Positions 10,788 through 20,991 of a stretch of DNA of 51,672 nt are shown here, in pieces (position 1 is the stretch's first letter; each line of letters begins with the position of its first letter). Source of the stretch: Amphimedon queenslandica. Taxonomy: Eukaryota > Porifera > Demospongiae > Haplosclerida > Niphatidae. Under the pieces are notes generated by a model. That model saw nothing but the letters and a program-made list of their open reading frames with translations. It was not told the origin of the DNA and did no database searches. The position numbers were made by a program, and so were the translations under genes. The stretch lies in NCBI RefSeq assembly GCF_000090795.2, contig NW_003546247.1, positions 321,764 through 373,435 of the forward strand, given 5' to 3'.

Positions 10788-11462
10788 AAAAGATCACATA
10801 CATTGAATTAATTGCAATCAGTTTGGAACAGAATGGAAAATAGTAAAATCTTATGTGTGACTAATAAACATAATGCTGAGAAGGGTTTTGAATATTTATA
10901 TATTATTGCTTAATTAGGTTACATGGTAATAGATTGGAATGGCTTGTGTGATAGCAGCAACGGTGTAACAGTAAATATTGCTTATAGCTGGCATTAGTGT
11001 TACACTTGCATACATGACATAGTGATATACACTGTAAGGCATTTGACCACTTTAGCCTCATGCCTGCCCCACACAAACACAAGGCGTGCTAATACATCAC
11101 TTTGCAATTTATTTACAGGAAAACTGTTGTACATTAGGATTCAGTATGAGGAAGAGTATGAGTGCTATAGGCAAAGGCTCCATTCAACGTTTGGTGTATA
11201 TACATGAAATGATTAACTACACGGTTACTAAAACAGCAGCAAAATAAAAATTCTGTGGCACACCCCAGTATGCCTGTAATGTTGTATTGACCATAAAGTA
11301 AAATGTGCACATCAGACTATTTGTACATGGTGTCAAGCACGCATCATGCAATTGAAATCTATTGGAAACAGTGAGTGCAATTGTTCCTTGAAACCCTGCA
11401 ACACTCAAGCTACTGTAAGACCTCAATTTACTAAAATTATTAGCTCAATAGAGGCTACATCG
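10788..11462. other. AT-rich sequence, nothing recognised
   Basis: Short open frames at 11022-11207 and 11217-11426 have no family signal and no splice context. Confidence 0.4.
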
Positions 11463-12500
11463 ACAGATTCAACGCTTTATGGGATAGTACAGATCATGGA
11501 CAGGGATTTGGCCATCTTGCTTGGGATCTTGCGTGCAGTGATGGGCGAGTCATTAAGTTTTATGTTTCCAGTTACTCTGATTGAGTGCTGGAGTAAACCA
11601 TTAATAATTGGCCACCACCCATTTTCAGACGCATCTTTTAGGAAAACTATACTTAGCCATCTCATGAAACTGCAGAATGTTATAGGAATAGTTGTGCTTT
11701 ATTTGCTTAAAATAATTGTAGTTCTAGCAAGTCTGTATCGAAAGTTATCAGCTCTCAAAGATTAGTGTCTGAAATTACATATATTCGGACAACTTCATCA
11801 ATATTCATACTGTTATTTTCATACGGCAGGAAACAATAGTTTTAGAAAGTCACTATGACAGCTTTGTAGGCCTGTAATTAAACTTACTTCCACTAGCTGG
11901 ATCTTTTTGATAGGTATCCTTTTGACACAGTAAAAATGACAACTTAAATGTGTCACCTGATTTATCAAAATTTGGACAATTTTTACAAAAATTATTTTAA
12001 AGTTACTGTTTTACGGAGTTTTTTTTACAGATATAATGCATAATTTTGTAATATTTGTCCGAATTTTGATAAATCAGGCGATGCAGAATTTAAGTTGTCA
12101 TTTTCACTGTCAAAATGACAGCTATCAATAATATCCTGCTAGTGAAAGTTAGTTTAAGGACAGGCCTACATAGTTATTATAGTGACTTTCTGAAACTATT
12201 GTATTCCTGCTGTGTAAATATTACTGTAGAAATATTGATTAATTTATCCGATTATTAGTACTATCTGGCACCATGCTTTGCGAGCTGATAACTTTTAATA
12301 GACTCTTGCTAGAGCTACAATTACTTTTATGCAAATAAAGCATAACTATTACTATAATGTTATGCAGTTTCATGAGATGGCTAAGTATAGTTTTTCTAAG
12401 AGTGTCCAAAAATTGGTGGTGGCCGATTATTAATAGTTTAGTCCAGGAAAACGTTACCTATTTTTCAATTACTTTTGCTTCAAAATGTTTCCGGATCGGG
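11463..12500. repeat. Repeat R2 copy split by the F1 palindrome
   Basis: 11463-11588 (GGATAGTACAGATCATGG, ACAGGGATTTGGCCATCTTG) matches 30100-30165. Its inner part (GTCATTAAGTTTTATGTTTCC) and the segment after the palindrome (12446-12500, TTTTTCAATTACTTTTGCTT) match 14170-14275 in inverted orientation, where they are contiguous. F1 therefore inserted into R2. Confidence 0.75.
11589..12445. mobile_element. F1, 857-bp palindromic (fold-back) element
   Basis: The two halves are inverted copies for nearly the whole length, centred near 12017: TGGAGTAAACCATTAATAAT at the left end against its complement ending GTTTAGTCCA at the right. Inner arms pair at GAAAGTCACTATGA / TATAGTGACTTTC and GACAACTTAAAT / ATTTAAGTTGTC. 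No gene. The empty site is seen in R2 at about 14225. No target duplication is obvious. Confidence 0.8.
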
Positions 12501-12820
12501 TGTGGAGCATGGCATTATTGAGCCTCACCTTAATTGCAGCCACACCTTTTCATTGCTGCACCAGTGAGCAAACATGCTGAAGTTTCTGCCTCAGAACCTC
12601 CAATAAGATTCACTCTCACTTTTATGCATTTATTCTAACCAAGCAAACTTGTGAAATTGCTTTGCTTGCTCATACATATAGATCATACAGCACATTGTAA
12701 AGCTAGGCTTAGGCTCGCCCTTTTAATGTTGTACATTCTTCTAGTATAATATTTTTACAAGCATTTGAAAAAGGGCCAGAATGACAGACAACCAATCTAC
12801 TTTATACTTGCCTACGCAGT
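12501..12820. other. No gene seen
   Basis: Mixed sequence with GGTGTGGAGC and AGCCACACCTTTTC words similar to 113-150. No coding signal. Confidence 0.4.
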
Positions 12821-12891
12821 GTAAGGTGGAGCTAGACGTGTACTCTAATATCTATGAGCTGAGCTGGACCCTACAGGTAGCTCCACCTTAC
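12821..12891. repeat. Perfect 14-bp stem hairpin
   Basis: GTAAGGTGGAGCTA and TAGCTCCACCTTAC enclose about 43 bp. It lies about 110 bp upstream of the ATG of the decayed gene at 13003 and could be a very small MITE or a regulatory hairpin. Confidence 0.6.
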
Positions 12892-13002
12892 AATTGTACG
12901 CATGCGCTAACTAAAAGACAGAGTGAGTTCACTGAAAGTTGACTGTGTGCCATTGTCTTCTCAATCCCTGAATCCCTTTCAATCTTGTACTTGGTCTGCT
13001 AT

Positions 13003-13505
13003 AAATGGATTTCACTACTCTTGAAGCATCACGGAAGGGGCCTGACCAGACTGCTGTGTTCTTCTAGATAGTACAAGAGTTGATGGAGAACTGGCAGACG
13101 TGGGGATTGTGATTAAATTTGCTCCTAAAGCAAAAACATTCACCGATTACTATCCCTTACTGCCATAGTGAACATTCCAGACCTTGTTCAGGGGATAAAT
13201 GAGGATGACTCTTTCAGGATTTTCGTAGGGTAGTTGAACGGGTTAGTTTCAAAGCATGCTGGACCAGCAGCAGCTGTACGAACCTTTGACAATAAGGCAG
13301 TCTCAGTATTATATCATAATTTGCAGCCACACCAGCACTCTTTTATTGAAGATGAACTTTCAAACTTAGTGGGGCTCTCTGCTGAAATTATATCGAATGA
13401 TGTCCAAACTCACGCTGCTGGTCTTCACTTTGCTGTCAAGTGTTCAGGAACTGGGAAATTCGATATTGTCTACAAGAATTTGGGACCTTTCTTGTCGTAT
13501 TTAAA
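13003..13505 (+). pseudogene. Decayed gene of unknown family
   Basis: ATG at 13003 opens MDFTTLEASRKGPDQTAVFF, then TAG. A second frame carries VDGELADVGIVIKFAPKAK, and a third runs from about 13169 (VNIPDLVQGINEDDSF), through TAG near 13231, to about 13500 (LVSKHAGPAAAVRTFDNK, HQHSFIEDELSNLVGLSAEI, FAVKCSGTGKFDIVYKNLG). Codon composition is protein-like over some 160 codons, so I think this was one coding exon with two frameshifts and stops. I do not recognise the protein. It ends where the tandem array begins. Confidence 0.4.
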
Positions 13506-14000
13506 TCATACTACAATTGTTCACTCCTCTTCCTCTAATAATCCCCTTTCCTCCTTCTTCCTTTTACAAATTGATATAATGGGATATATATTTATGAAGT
13601 ATGTGGAACCTTTCTTGTGTTTTAAAAATATTAATGAATTGTGTGGAAGTTTCCAGTCTTATTAAACATTCATGAGTTATGTGGAACCTTTCTTGTCTCA
13701 TTACTTCCTTATCTGTTGTACTACAATTCTTTCAAAACAATCACTCCTCTTCCTCTAAAAGTCCCCTTTCTTCCTTCCTCCTTATACAAATTGACAAAAT
13801 GTGATACATAAATGAAGTTGTGGAACCTTGTGTTATTTAAATATTAATGAATAATGTGGAACCTTTGTTGTCTTATTGAAATATTAATAAATTATGTGGA
13901 ACCTTTCTTATTGAATATTAATAAATTATATATGTGGAATACTTTTGAAATTGATAAGTAATGAATTATGTAAAATACTTCTGAAGTTGATAAATTTTAT
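13490..14000. repeat. Degenerate tandem array with GTGGAACCTTTCTTG units
   Basis: The core TATGTGGAACCTTTCTTGT with ATTAATGAATTA recurs at about 13600, 13680, 13850, 13890 and 13930. A larger duplication of about 225 bp is visible from TCACTCCTCTTCCTCTAA at 13520 and 13741. Units are diverged. Confidence 0.7.
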
Positions 14001-14004
14001 TGTT

Positions 14005-14075
14005 AATGTTAAAGTAGCTAGTCCTTGCCTATGCAAAGCTCGGCAAGGGTTAATAATTAACAAGTAACTTTAAAA
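14005..14075. repeat. Short interrupted inverted repeat
   Basis: TTAAAGT ... CCTTGCC ... GGCAAGG ... ACTTTAA. No function assigned. Confidence 0.4.
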
Positions 14076-14161
14076 ATTCTTAAAATAGAAAACGTATGGT
14101 TGTCAGAAAATGAAACAAGGGGGTTGAGCTCAATGATATAATTATGTGTTCAAATAATCAA

Positions 14162-14765
14162 TTAATTAATCACCCAATTCAGAAACATTTTAAAGCAAAA
14201 GTAATTGAAAAAAGGAAAATTTTTCCTTGCACTCAATCAGTGTAATTGGAAACATAAAACTTAATGACACGCCTAGCGTAAAACGTGAATCATCGTACAC
14301 AATCAATATTTGAATGGTTGTTTTCACGCTTCAGTATGTTGATGAAGAAGCTATTTTGTTCGAACATAGAGAATTAGTCCCTCTACAAATACATATTAAA
14401 CAATTAATTGTTCGCGTAAACTACATAAGTTTTCGTTATTAATTTTTTCTACTTACAATAGATTAATCCTTTCCTGTTTATCATCATTATAGTAAAGCAT
14501 TACCTTTGTACTATTGACAGTAAAATTATAGAATTTACTATGAACAGTTTCAGTAGTCTTTGTTACCTTCTTTGCAATGAAGACCACACCCACATAATCG
14601 AGATAGCAACTTTTGTCACATGGTCCGTGTTCTCAGTTTTCTCTTGTTTTTCTGGAAGAAGAGCTCAGTAGAGGTGTGAAGAGGATAGTTCAGTGAGATT
14701 TCTGGTTGTTATAAAGGGAATGATGCACATGATGGAGATTTTTAATGGCATGCTACTTCAAATAT
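14162..14765. repeat. Repeat R2, uninterrupted copy
   Basis: About 600 bp. From 14277 it matches 30166-31140 (shared TCAATATTTGAATGG, GACAGTAAAATTATA, TCTCTTGTTTTTCTGG), except that the 30-kb copy contains a 438-bp MITE. Its start matches 11545-12500 in inverted orientation, where F1 lies inside. Confidence 0.75.
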
Positions 14766-15073
14766 ACTGCAGTTCAATTTTTTTTACAATAATATTAAGT
14801 TTAGTGGGTGCAGTAGCCACTTAATTAATGATTAGAGACAGAATGGGTTTGCCTGCTGCCATTTCATGTTCAGCAAGTCATGCATGCATGAGTGACTGCA
14901 AAACAATTCGTCCTAATTTTACTGCAAAAAAATTATAAATAGACTTAAGCAATGTGACAAAAATTGCATTAATCGCATCAGGAATGTCTTCTAAGTTCAA
15001 CCATCACAACAAAGCCAGAGGCAACATGTATAAAATCGATTTAATTAATTAATTGTTTTATTATTGACCAGAA
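14766..15073. other. No gene; possible left end of the Tigger element
   Basis: CCACTTAATTAA at 14817-14828 has its inverted counterpart TTAATTAAGTGG at about 18239-18250, on the far side of the Tigger gene. They may be worn terminal repeats, but a clean TA duplication is not visible. Confidence 0.25.
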
Positions 15074-15268
15074 TCAAGCAAGACAAAAATTACAATGGTG
15101 CACATCAGGAATTTTACTTGGGTTTAACAGGGTAGAGTTGATATCAAACCATGAGTCACAGCCATCACAACATACCCACAGACTGTCAATTGTGCCATTA
15201 ATAGCCCCACAATTCAGACATTCAGCATAACATTTGTTAACTTGAGCTTCTAACAGGAAACATGGCAT
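15074..15268 (-). pseudogene. PHD-like terminal exon of the Tigger gene
   Basis: After acceptor CCTGTTAG the exon encodes a cysteine pattern CLNC, WVCCDGCDSWF, HHCNFC, ending in TGA at 15074. The spacing is that of a PHD finger, a histone-tail reader found at the C-terminus of some transposases. The usual His-x2-Cys after the Trp is Asp-Ile-Asn, so the second zinc site is incomplete. The previous exon ends in T where its relatives end in G, and the splice would create TAA. Confidence 0.6.
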
Positions 15269-15289
15269 GTCAACAATTAAACTACTTAC

Positions 15290-16150
15290 AACTATTATTT
15301 TCTATTTTGGTGGAAATACTCTTAATACTCTGACTGCTATTAAGAGTTACTAATTATTATCAATGTAACTTTAGTTAAAGCAATACATTATTTACCACTC
15401 CTAGTTCCTTGTTTAACACAAGTACTCTGACAATTATCAGCGACAGTTGCTAATGCATTACACAATAAATACAATTTAAAACAGTACACTATTTACCACT
15501 CTTAGTTCCTTGTTTAGCAGAAGTACATGTACCTCGACTATTATCAGTGACACTTACTAATGCACAATAAATACAATATTAAAACAATACATTCTTTACC
15601 ACTCCTTGTTCCTCGTTTAGCAGAAGTACATGTACCTTGACTATTATCAGAGACAGTTCCTAATGTATTTAAGTATTAAATACAATTTTAAAACAATACA
15701 TTATTTACCATTCTTAGTTCCTCGTTTAGCAGAAGTACATTTACCTTGACTATTATCAGTGACAGTTAGTAATGCATTAAGTAATAAATACAATTTAAAG
15801 CAATACACTATTTACCACTCCTAGTCCCTAGTTTGGCAGAAATTCCTTGACTATTGTCAGTGACAGTTACTAATGCACAATAAATACAATTTTAAAACAA
15901 TACATTATTTACAACTCCTAGTTTCTCTTTCAGGAAAATACTCCGACTACTATCAGTAACAGTTACTATAATATTTAAAAATTATAATTAAAACAATACA
16001 TTATTTACCACTTCTAATTCCTCGTTTAGCAGAAGTACTTTGACTTTTATCAGCAACAGTTCCTAATGCAAAATAAGTACAATTTAAAACAATACATGAC
16101 TTACCACTCCTGGTTCCTCGTTTAGTAGAAGGACTCTTACTAATTACGAA
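15290..16150 (-). repeat. Tandem array of about 100-bp units, each an exon plus intron
   Basis: Eight clear units plus one worn unit. On the minus strand each unit reads: acceptor (GCATTAG), an exon of about 54-60 bp encoding variants of TVTDNSQGTCTSAKRGTRSG, then donor GTAAAT or GTAAGT and about 40 bp of intron (TATTGTTTTAAAATTG). Exon phases are symmetric (1-1), so any number can be spliced in without a frame change. The first exon (16139-16105) is shorter and enters in phase 2. One unit near 15769 has AC in place of the AG acceptor, and the unit near 15900-15988 carries a frameshift. Confidence 0.8.
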
Positions 16151-18109
16151 AAATATTATTATACATTTATGAAAATTTAATAATAATAAAGGTAATTTAT
16201 AGGATCAATGGCAATGGAAAGTTTAGTACAGCCATATGTTGCATAATTTAACTATGAAAATTTTGATAGTAAAAGCTTACCTTACTTTGCTAACAGCTCT
16301 TCCTTTTCTTTATTCTTTAATGCTCTTTCCAATTTTCTCTGTTCCTTTGCTTTCGTCTTCTTTCTTTTTCTTCTTTTGTTGTAGCTGTCAAATGTTCTCT
16401 GTACTAGTCAGCACTTTTTAAGAAGTCGTCTTATTTATTTCTGGTAGCTTAATTTCATGACTTTTTTCTCGCAGTTAACTAGCCATTGCTGACGTACGAT
16501 TGAAAGGTAAGCTATCATCATCAGTAAGTGGGGTGGAATGACGAAAACTTTCATGACGCTGCTTCAGCCACTGTTGATACCCCTCATCACCTGGGAAATC
16601 ATAATGCTCATCTAATCTTTTCTGGAAACAAACTTCTTCATGAGTGAACTCAATTAATGCTGAGTGACAGTCACTGTTATTATCATTAGAAATATCAGCT
16701 CGTTGCTCAGCAATACATGTAGATGAGTTAAATGAGATATTACTGGGTCTGATTCTACTTCTGATCTAGAATTTGGCTGAGGTTCATCCAGTAATGATCG
16801 AAAATGAGAACATCGGCGACTGTGAAAAGGAATATACTTGATCGCTGTTCTTTCACATAGAGATGAAGTAGCAGCTGGAGGATCTGGAATCAATGCAGCA
16901 GGATTAAAAGGGTAAATACCTGTTGTTTTAAATCCAGCCATCACATTCTTTGCAGTCATCCCTTTGGCCATGCCTTTCCAAATATCTCGAAAAACTGAAA
17001 TCGAGTTATAACTTTTTCTCTCTTCTCAGATAAGTATTTGTGGCATTGTTGTCTCCAAAATGACTTCAAGGGGGCAAAACAACCTTTATCTAAATGTTGA
17101 GTCTTATGGGTTGTGTGTGGGGGCAAACAAAATATAATAACCTTCTCGCTTGCTGCTTTTTGAATTGTATCAGGGTTAAAGTGAGATGAATGCCCATCCA
17201 AAATCAAAAGTAAGGGTCTTGATGCTGGAGCATATGCTAAAAAGTGATTCTGAAACCACACATCAAAGGTTTCACTATCAATCCACCCAGACAATGTTAA
17301 CCCATACATTGTTTCTGATACCTCCTATGGTAAGCTCCGGCTTCAAAACTTTGCTGTTAAAAGTAACTAGTTGAGGTATAACATGGCCAGAAACACCACA
17401 GTAAGCTAAGACTGTGATTTGGCCTTTCTTCCCTGCAGAAATTAATCATTGGTGATGCTGGCCTCTTCTGCATACAAGATGAGGTGATTTTGGATCAAGA
17501 AGAAAAGCTGATTCATCCATATTGAATATTAATGATGGACAATCCATTAAATTGTTGTTGATCAATATTGTCTCTAATTTTTGAAAATATCTAGTAAGAA
17601 CTCCAGGTTGATCATTGCAAACTCTAATATGTGACATTGGTTCCGGCTATCGTAAAACAATTGCAGGATGCTGCTTTCTTAATCCATCCAACCACCCATT
17701 ACTAACTGTTCCATCTAAGCCTTTCCAGACAACAACATTTTGTACCATATCTATTATATCTCTTGTATAGCCATATCCTATTTCAGAATAACCAACAACT
17801 AATAAAACCAGTTCATCTTCTTCCTCATCTGACAAGTATCGCACTGGACCTCTCCTTTTACTAAACTGTGTCCGACCCAACATTCTATCTGCTAATGTTG
17901 TAAATAGAACACTGTATTGCTCAGCAGCCCTTTGTATGCTAACACCTTTATAAACAACATCTTCATATGCAGAAAAAAGTTTCTCAGCATCATAACTTTT
18001 ATACTTTGAAGGTCTTCAAGGATTTCTACAAACTGCTGGATAAGTGACAGAGTTCCTTTTGACCCGATCTTTATGAGGGCGACTATGAGTCATGTCTGTA
18101 TGTATTAAT

Positions 18110-20110
18110 AAAAATGCACCATTAAATATTACATAAAACAAACTTAACAGATGCAGTTAAGTTTTAACTTAGGACCAACTGTACTCCAATCACTCATGCA
18201 TGACCATTTTGATCAGGGGATGGGAGTTGTCTAGCTCTTAATTAAGTGGTTGAAATCCCAATATTGCAAACATGAAAAGTAGTGATTGCTAGAGTACTCA
18301 TATTCGGGGATTGAGACACCAATCAAAAAGTGGGAAGGGTTAAGTTTGAAAACATCCATAACATGCCAACGGGACCAGATAAAAGTGGGAGACGGAGCGG
18401 GAGCAAAAGTTGACGGACAAAAGTGGGAGATGCCACGAAAGAATGCGGATATAGATCTGTATCTAGCTATGTGTAGTTCAAGAAAGCTGGAGCAGACGGA
18501 CAGAATTGGAGAATGTGTCGCATCAAAATAATGTTATTTGACTTATTTGTGTTAATTTTGAGCAGGAGCCAATGTTTTGAGTTTTAATTCATTATTCTGA
18601 CAACTCATTTTAGTTTTGATTCTTGTTACTTTGGCATTTACAAAAATTATAGCTAGATACTATAGCATTACAATTGTAAAGTACTAAAATAGGGCTCAGT
18701 AATGCAATACTGCATGCATAAGTGGTGAATTGAGCTCAATTTACAAAATTTGTGAAGTACACAAACAAAAGTACTCCATGCAAAATCTTATGATATCAAG
18801 CTGCCAACACAGCTGCACTAGCTGTAGAGATCATGCAGCAATAGCTGCATGGACTATAATGTTGCGATGACTGAACATCTCATATGATAGTTTTTTTGTG
18901 AAATACACCAGAGCACAATTTTTTTGTGGAGGAAGAAGAATATAGCCATGATGTCTTTCTAGCTGCATTACATTTGTCAAATGGAAGCATTCACATTGAG
19001 TGATGACTGAATCTGTTGGTAATGAGGTAGCTTACATAGTTTTGACACATTCTCAATATGATAATATCTGACAAAGTTGCATTCTGTGAAGAAAGTAAAA
19101 ATTCAGTATGGTAATTGTGTAAATGTCCCTGGGTATTGACAAATCAACAGCCCGATCTCATTTAATACCACTCTTTGTAAGAAATTCAATATGCATTTTT
19201 GTTGCCAATGTAGTAGTAGTACTGACTTGCATACCTCAGAAAATGATGTACCTCAGATTTACTGTAACCAGAAATAGTAGTTTCTTACTTTCAATCTTCT
19301 GATGGAAAAAATTCACTAAAATTAGGTAAAAAAATCAATCATACTTGATTGGTTCTATTTTACAGCTTAACCTTCCTCTCACTGGCAATGGGACACTTAT
19401 TGCTCTCATTGAACAGAATTTGAGTTTTTTCGAGACTTCTTTAAAGTTAAGACAATGTGACTCAATGTTTTGTCCTTCACTAACACAATAAACTTTGCAT
19501 CATTTTTCATTACACCTTATCTCCAGGTGTACAGCATATTCCTATAAGGCCTCAGTGGAGACAAAACGTCATGGATACTGTTGATCAGAACACTTCAGTT
19601 TGGAATGCAGGTTCCTTTTTTACAAGTACCACTCTTTGAATATTTCTTTCAACATCTCTGCAATATTGCGATGTTACACGTTACTCTTTATAAAAATAAT
19701 TTGTTCAAGCCTGGAGGCTCTCCATGACAATTAAAAATATAACTGCAGGATTTTGTGTTCCTAGTATTTATCTCCTACATTGCTTTAATTTATTATATCA
19801 AAATGAATAGTTAAAAAAATACAATTTGTGACCTAGCAGGCAAAAATGGACCAACTGGAGGCATAGTTTGCCTTTTAGATAAGCAACTATAAAAGTGTAG
19901 AAAGCAATTGTTATCATTGTTTTATTGTTTTGATAGTAGTATTATACCCTGATGTTTTCAATTTATGTAAAAAATTTTGATGGAATGTCACAGTAACATG
20001 TTTATGGTCACTTATGTTAATAGCAACCGATGTCGCCAACTGCACCATTTTCACCTGCTTGGTCACATATAATCCTATGATAAGCCATTCACGATATCCA
20101 ATGAAGGCAT
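18110..20110. other. Long AT-rich stretch without a gene
   Basis: No coding signal over nearly 2 kb. A short element at about 18360-18440 (GACCAGATAAAAGTGGGAGA, GGACAAAAGTGGGAGATG) recurs at 31345-31410. The 81-codon frame at 18286-18531 runs through this repeat and is not a credible gene. Confidence 0.45.
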
Positions 20111-20460
20111 GTGCCTGTACTTCTGATAATGATAGCTTTGTGGAAGAATCAGTTAAATTATCTACAAATAAGAAATAGAAGGAAGGCTTTGGTACGTAAA
20201 GTCTTGACTCTGATGGAGATGATTCAGATAACTATGTTATGATGCCTAAACAGACGAGTTCCCATCTCAAAGCTGGTTTTGAACATGAATTAACACCCAA
20301 AAATAATTCTCATGCGCAAAACAATGTTAAGCTGTCTTGCGTACTAGCTAGTGCTCAAAATCTTAAGATTGTCAATGAGAAGCAGCAGTTAAAAGAAAAA
20401 ACAATATAACAAAAGCAAAGGAAGCAGAGATTGCGAGCAGAAAAGGCCAGACAGAAAGGG
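20110..20460 (+). pseudogene. C-terminal fragment of a Tigger-like transposase
   Basis: An exon-like frame with an acidic piece (LDSDGDDSDNYVMMPK) and a charged coiled tail (VLASAQNLKIVNEKQQLKEK, QKQRKQRLRAEKARQKG). The tail has the same pattern as the coiled tail of the minus-strand Tigger gene (KVLTSTENI ... KKKKKEDE). Three stops interrupt it. No DDE core was found upstream, so this is a fragment on the opposite strand. The family call rests on the VL[TA]SA.N[IL] pattern plus Lys/Gln-rich helix and is tentative. Confidence 0.4.
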
Positions 20461-20675
20461 ACATATATATTACATTACATGTATGTATTGCTTGACTTTG
20501 AGTTATGCATGTATAATTTTGGCTCACTGGGTTCATTGTGTACAAAAATAATACAAAAATGTGTATTACATGCATGTTTATTATTTTATTTACATTTTAT
20601 TCGTCTATTGAAAGACAGCCAGTGCAAAGGTGTACTAAAAAACTTTTGAAGCAGGTGACTTGAAGTTTTATTATA

Positions 20676-20712
20676 TGTGACCTGATTTGAGAAAACCAGG
20701 CTATCTGCGGGA
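20676..20712 (+). repeat. Left terminal inverted repeat
   Basis: Begins TGTGACCTGATTTGAGAAAA and pairs with 25731-25766. Confidence 0.9.
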
Positions 20713-20991
20713 ATTATCATTTTGAGCAATGGTCTCATAAGCACGAAAAATCTTTACCAGGGCAAAATTCATTTTATCACAAAAACATGTTCTATAGACA
20801 AAATCCTTTCATTTGATACCAATATCAGGGGTAGCGAAGCCTTCTTTGCCGAGTTATAAGCCCTTCAACATTTTTACCTTAATTGTGCACGGAGAATGTT
20901 ACACAGAGCGACCACTGAATAAAAATGGAGGGCTTTTAATGCGTCAAAAGGTACCCATAAAGTCTCTATAGCAACTATTTAAAGTATAACA

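Larger units (their letters stand above)
15074..18093 (-). pseudogene. Tigger/pogo-type transposase with micro-exon array and PHD-like end
   Basis: Exon 1 runs 18093-16281. ATG (MTHSRPHKDRVKRN) is followed by an HTH region (RPSKYKSYDAEKLFSAY, YLSDEEEDELVLLV) and the DDE core. Its catalytic Asp residues are in FNMDESAF, LLILDGHSSH and HLDKGCFAPLK; GFKTTGIYPFNPAAL then leads to a basic coiled tail (KVLTSTENI, QQKKKKKEDE). About nine micro-exons follow at 16139-15290, and a last exon at about 15263-15074 carries a PHD-like finger. Breaks are TGA near 18015, TAG after HPAIVLR, TGA after GQHHQ, frameshifts near 17300, 16965 and 16650, and several stops at 16290-16475. The three catalytic Asp residues survive, so decay looks random and recent enough to read. 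The family normally uses TA targets. Confidence 0.85.

Noticed and set aside
11346..11765. Plus-strand frame of 139 codons
   Set aside because: Runs across the R2/F1 junction, so its sequence is that of two repeats; no protein motif.
15290..16150. Regularly spaced repeats that superficially look like a CRISPR array
   Set aside because: Units are about 100 bp, the 'spacers' are also repeated, the DNA is eukaryotic, and splice signals explain the structure.
18286..18531. Plus-strand frame of 81 codons
   Set aside because: Built on a short repeat also found at 31.35 kb without an open frame.
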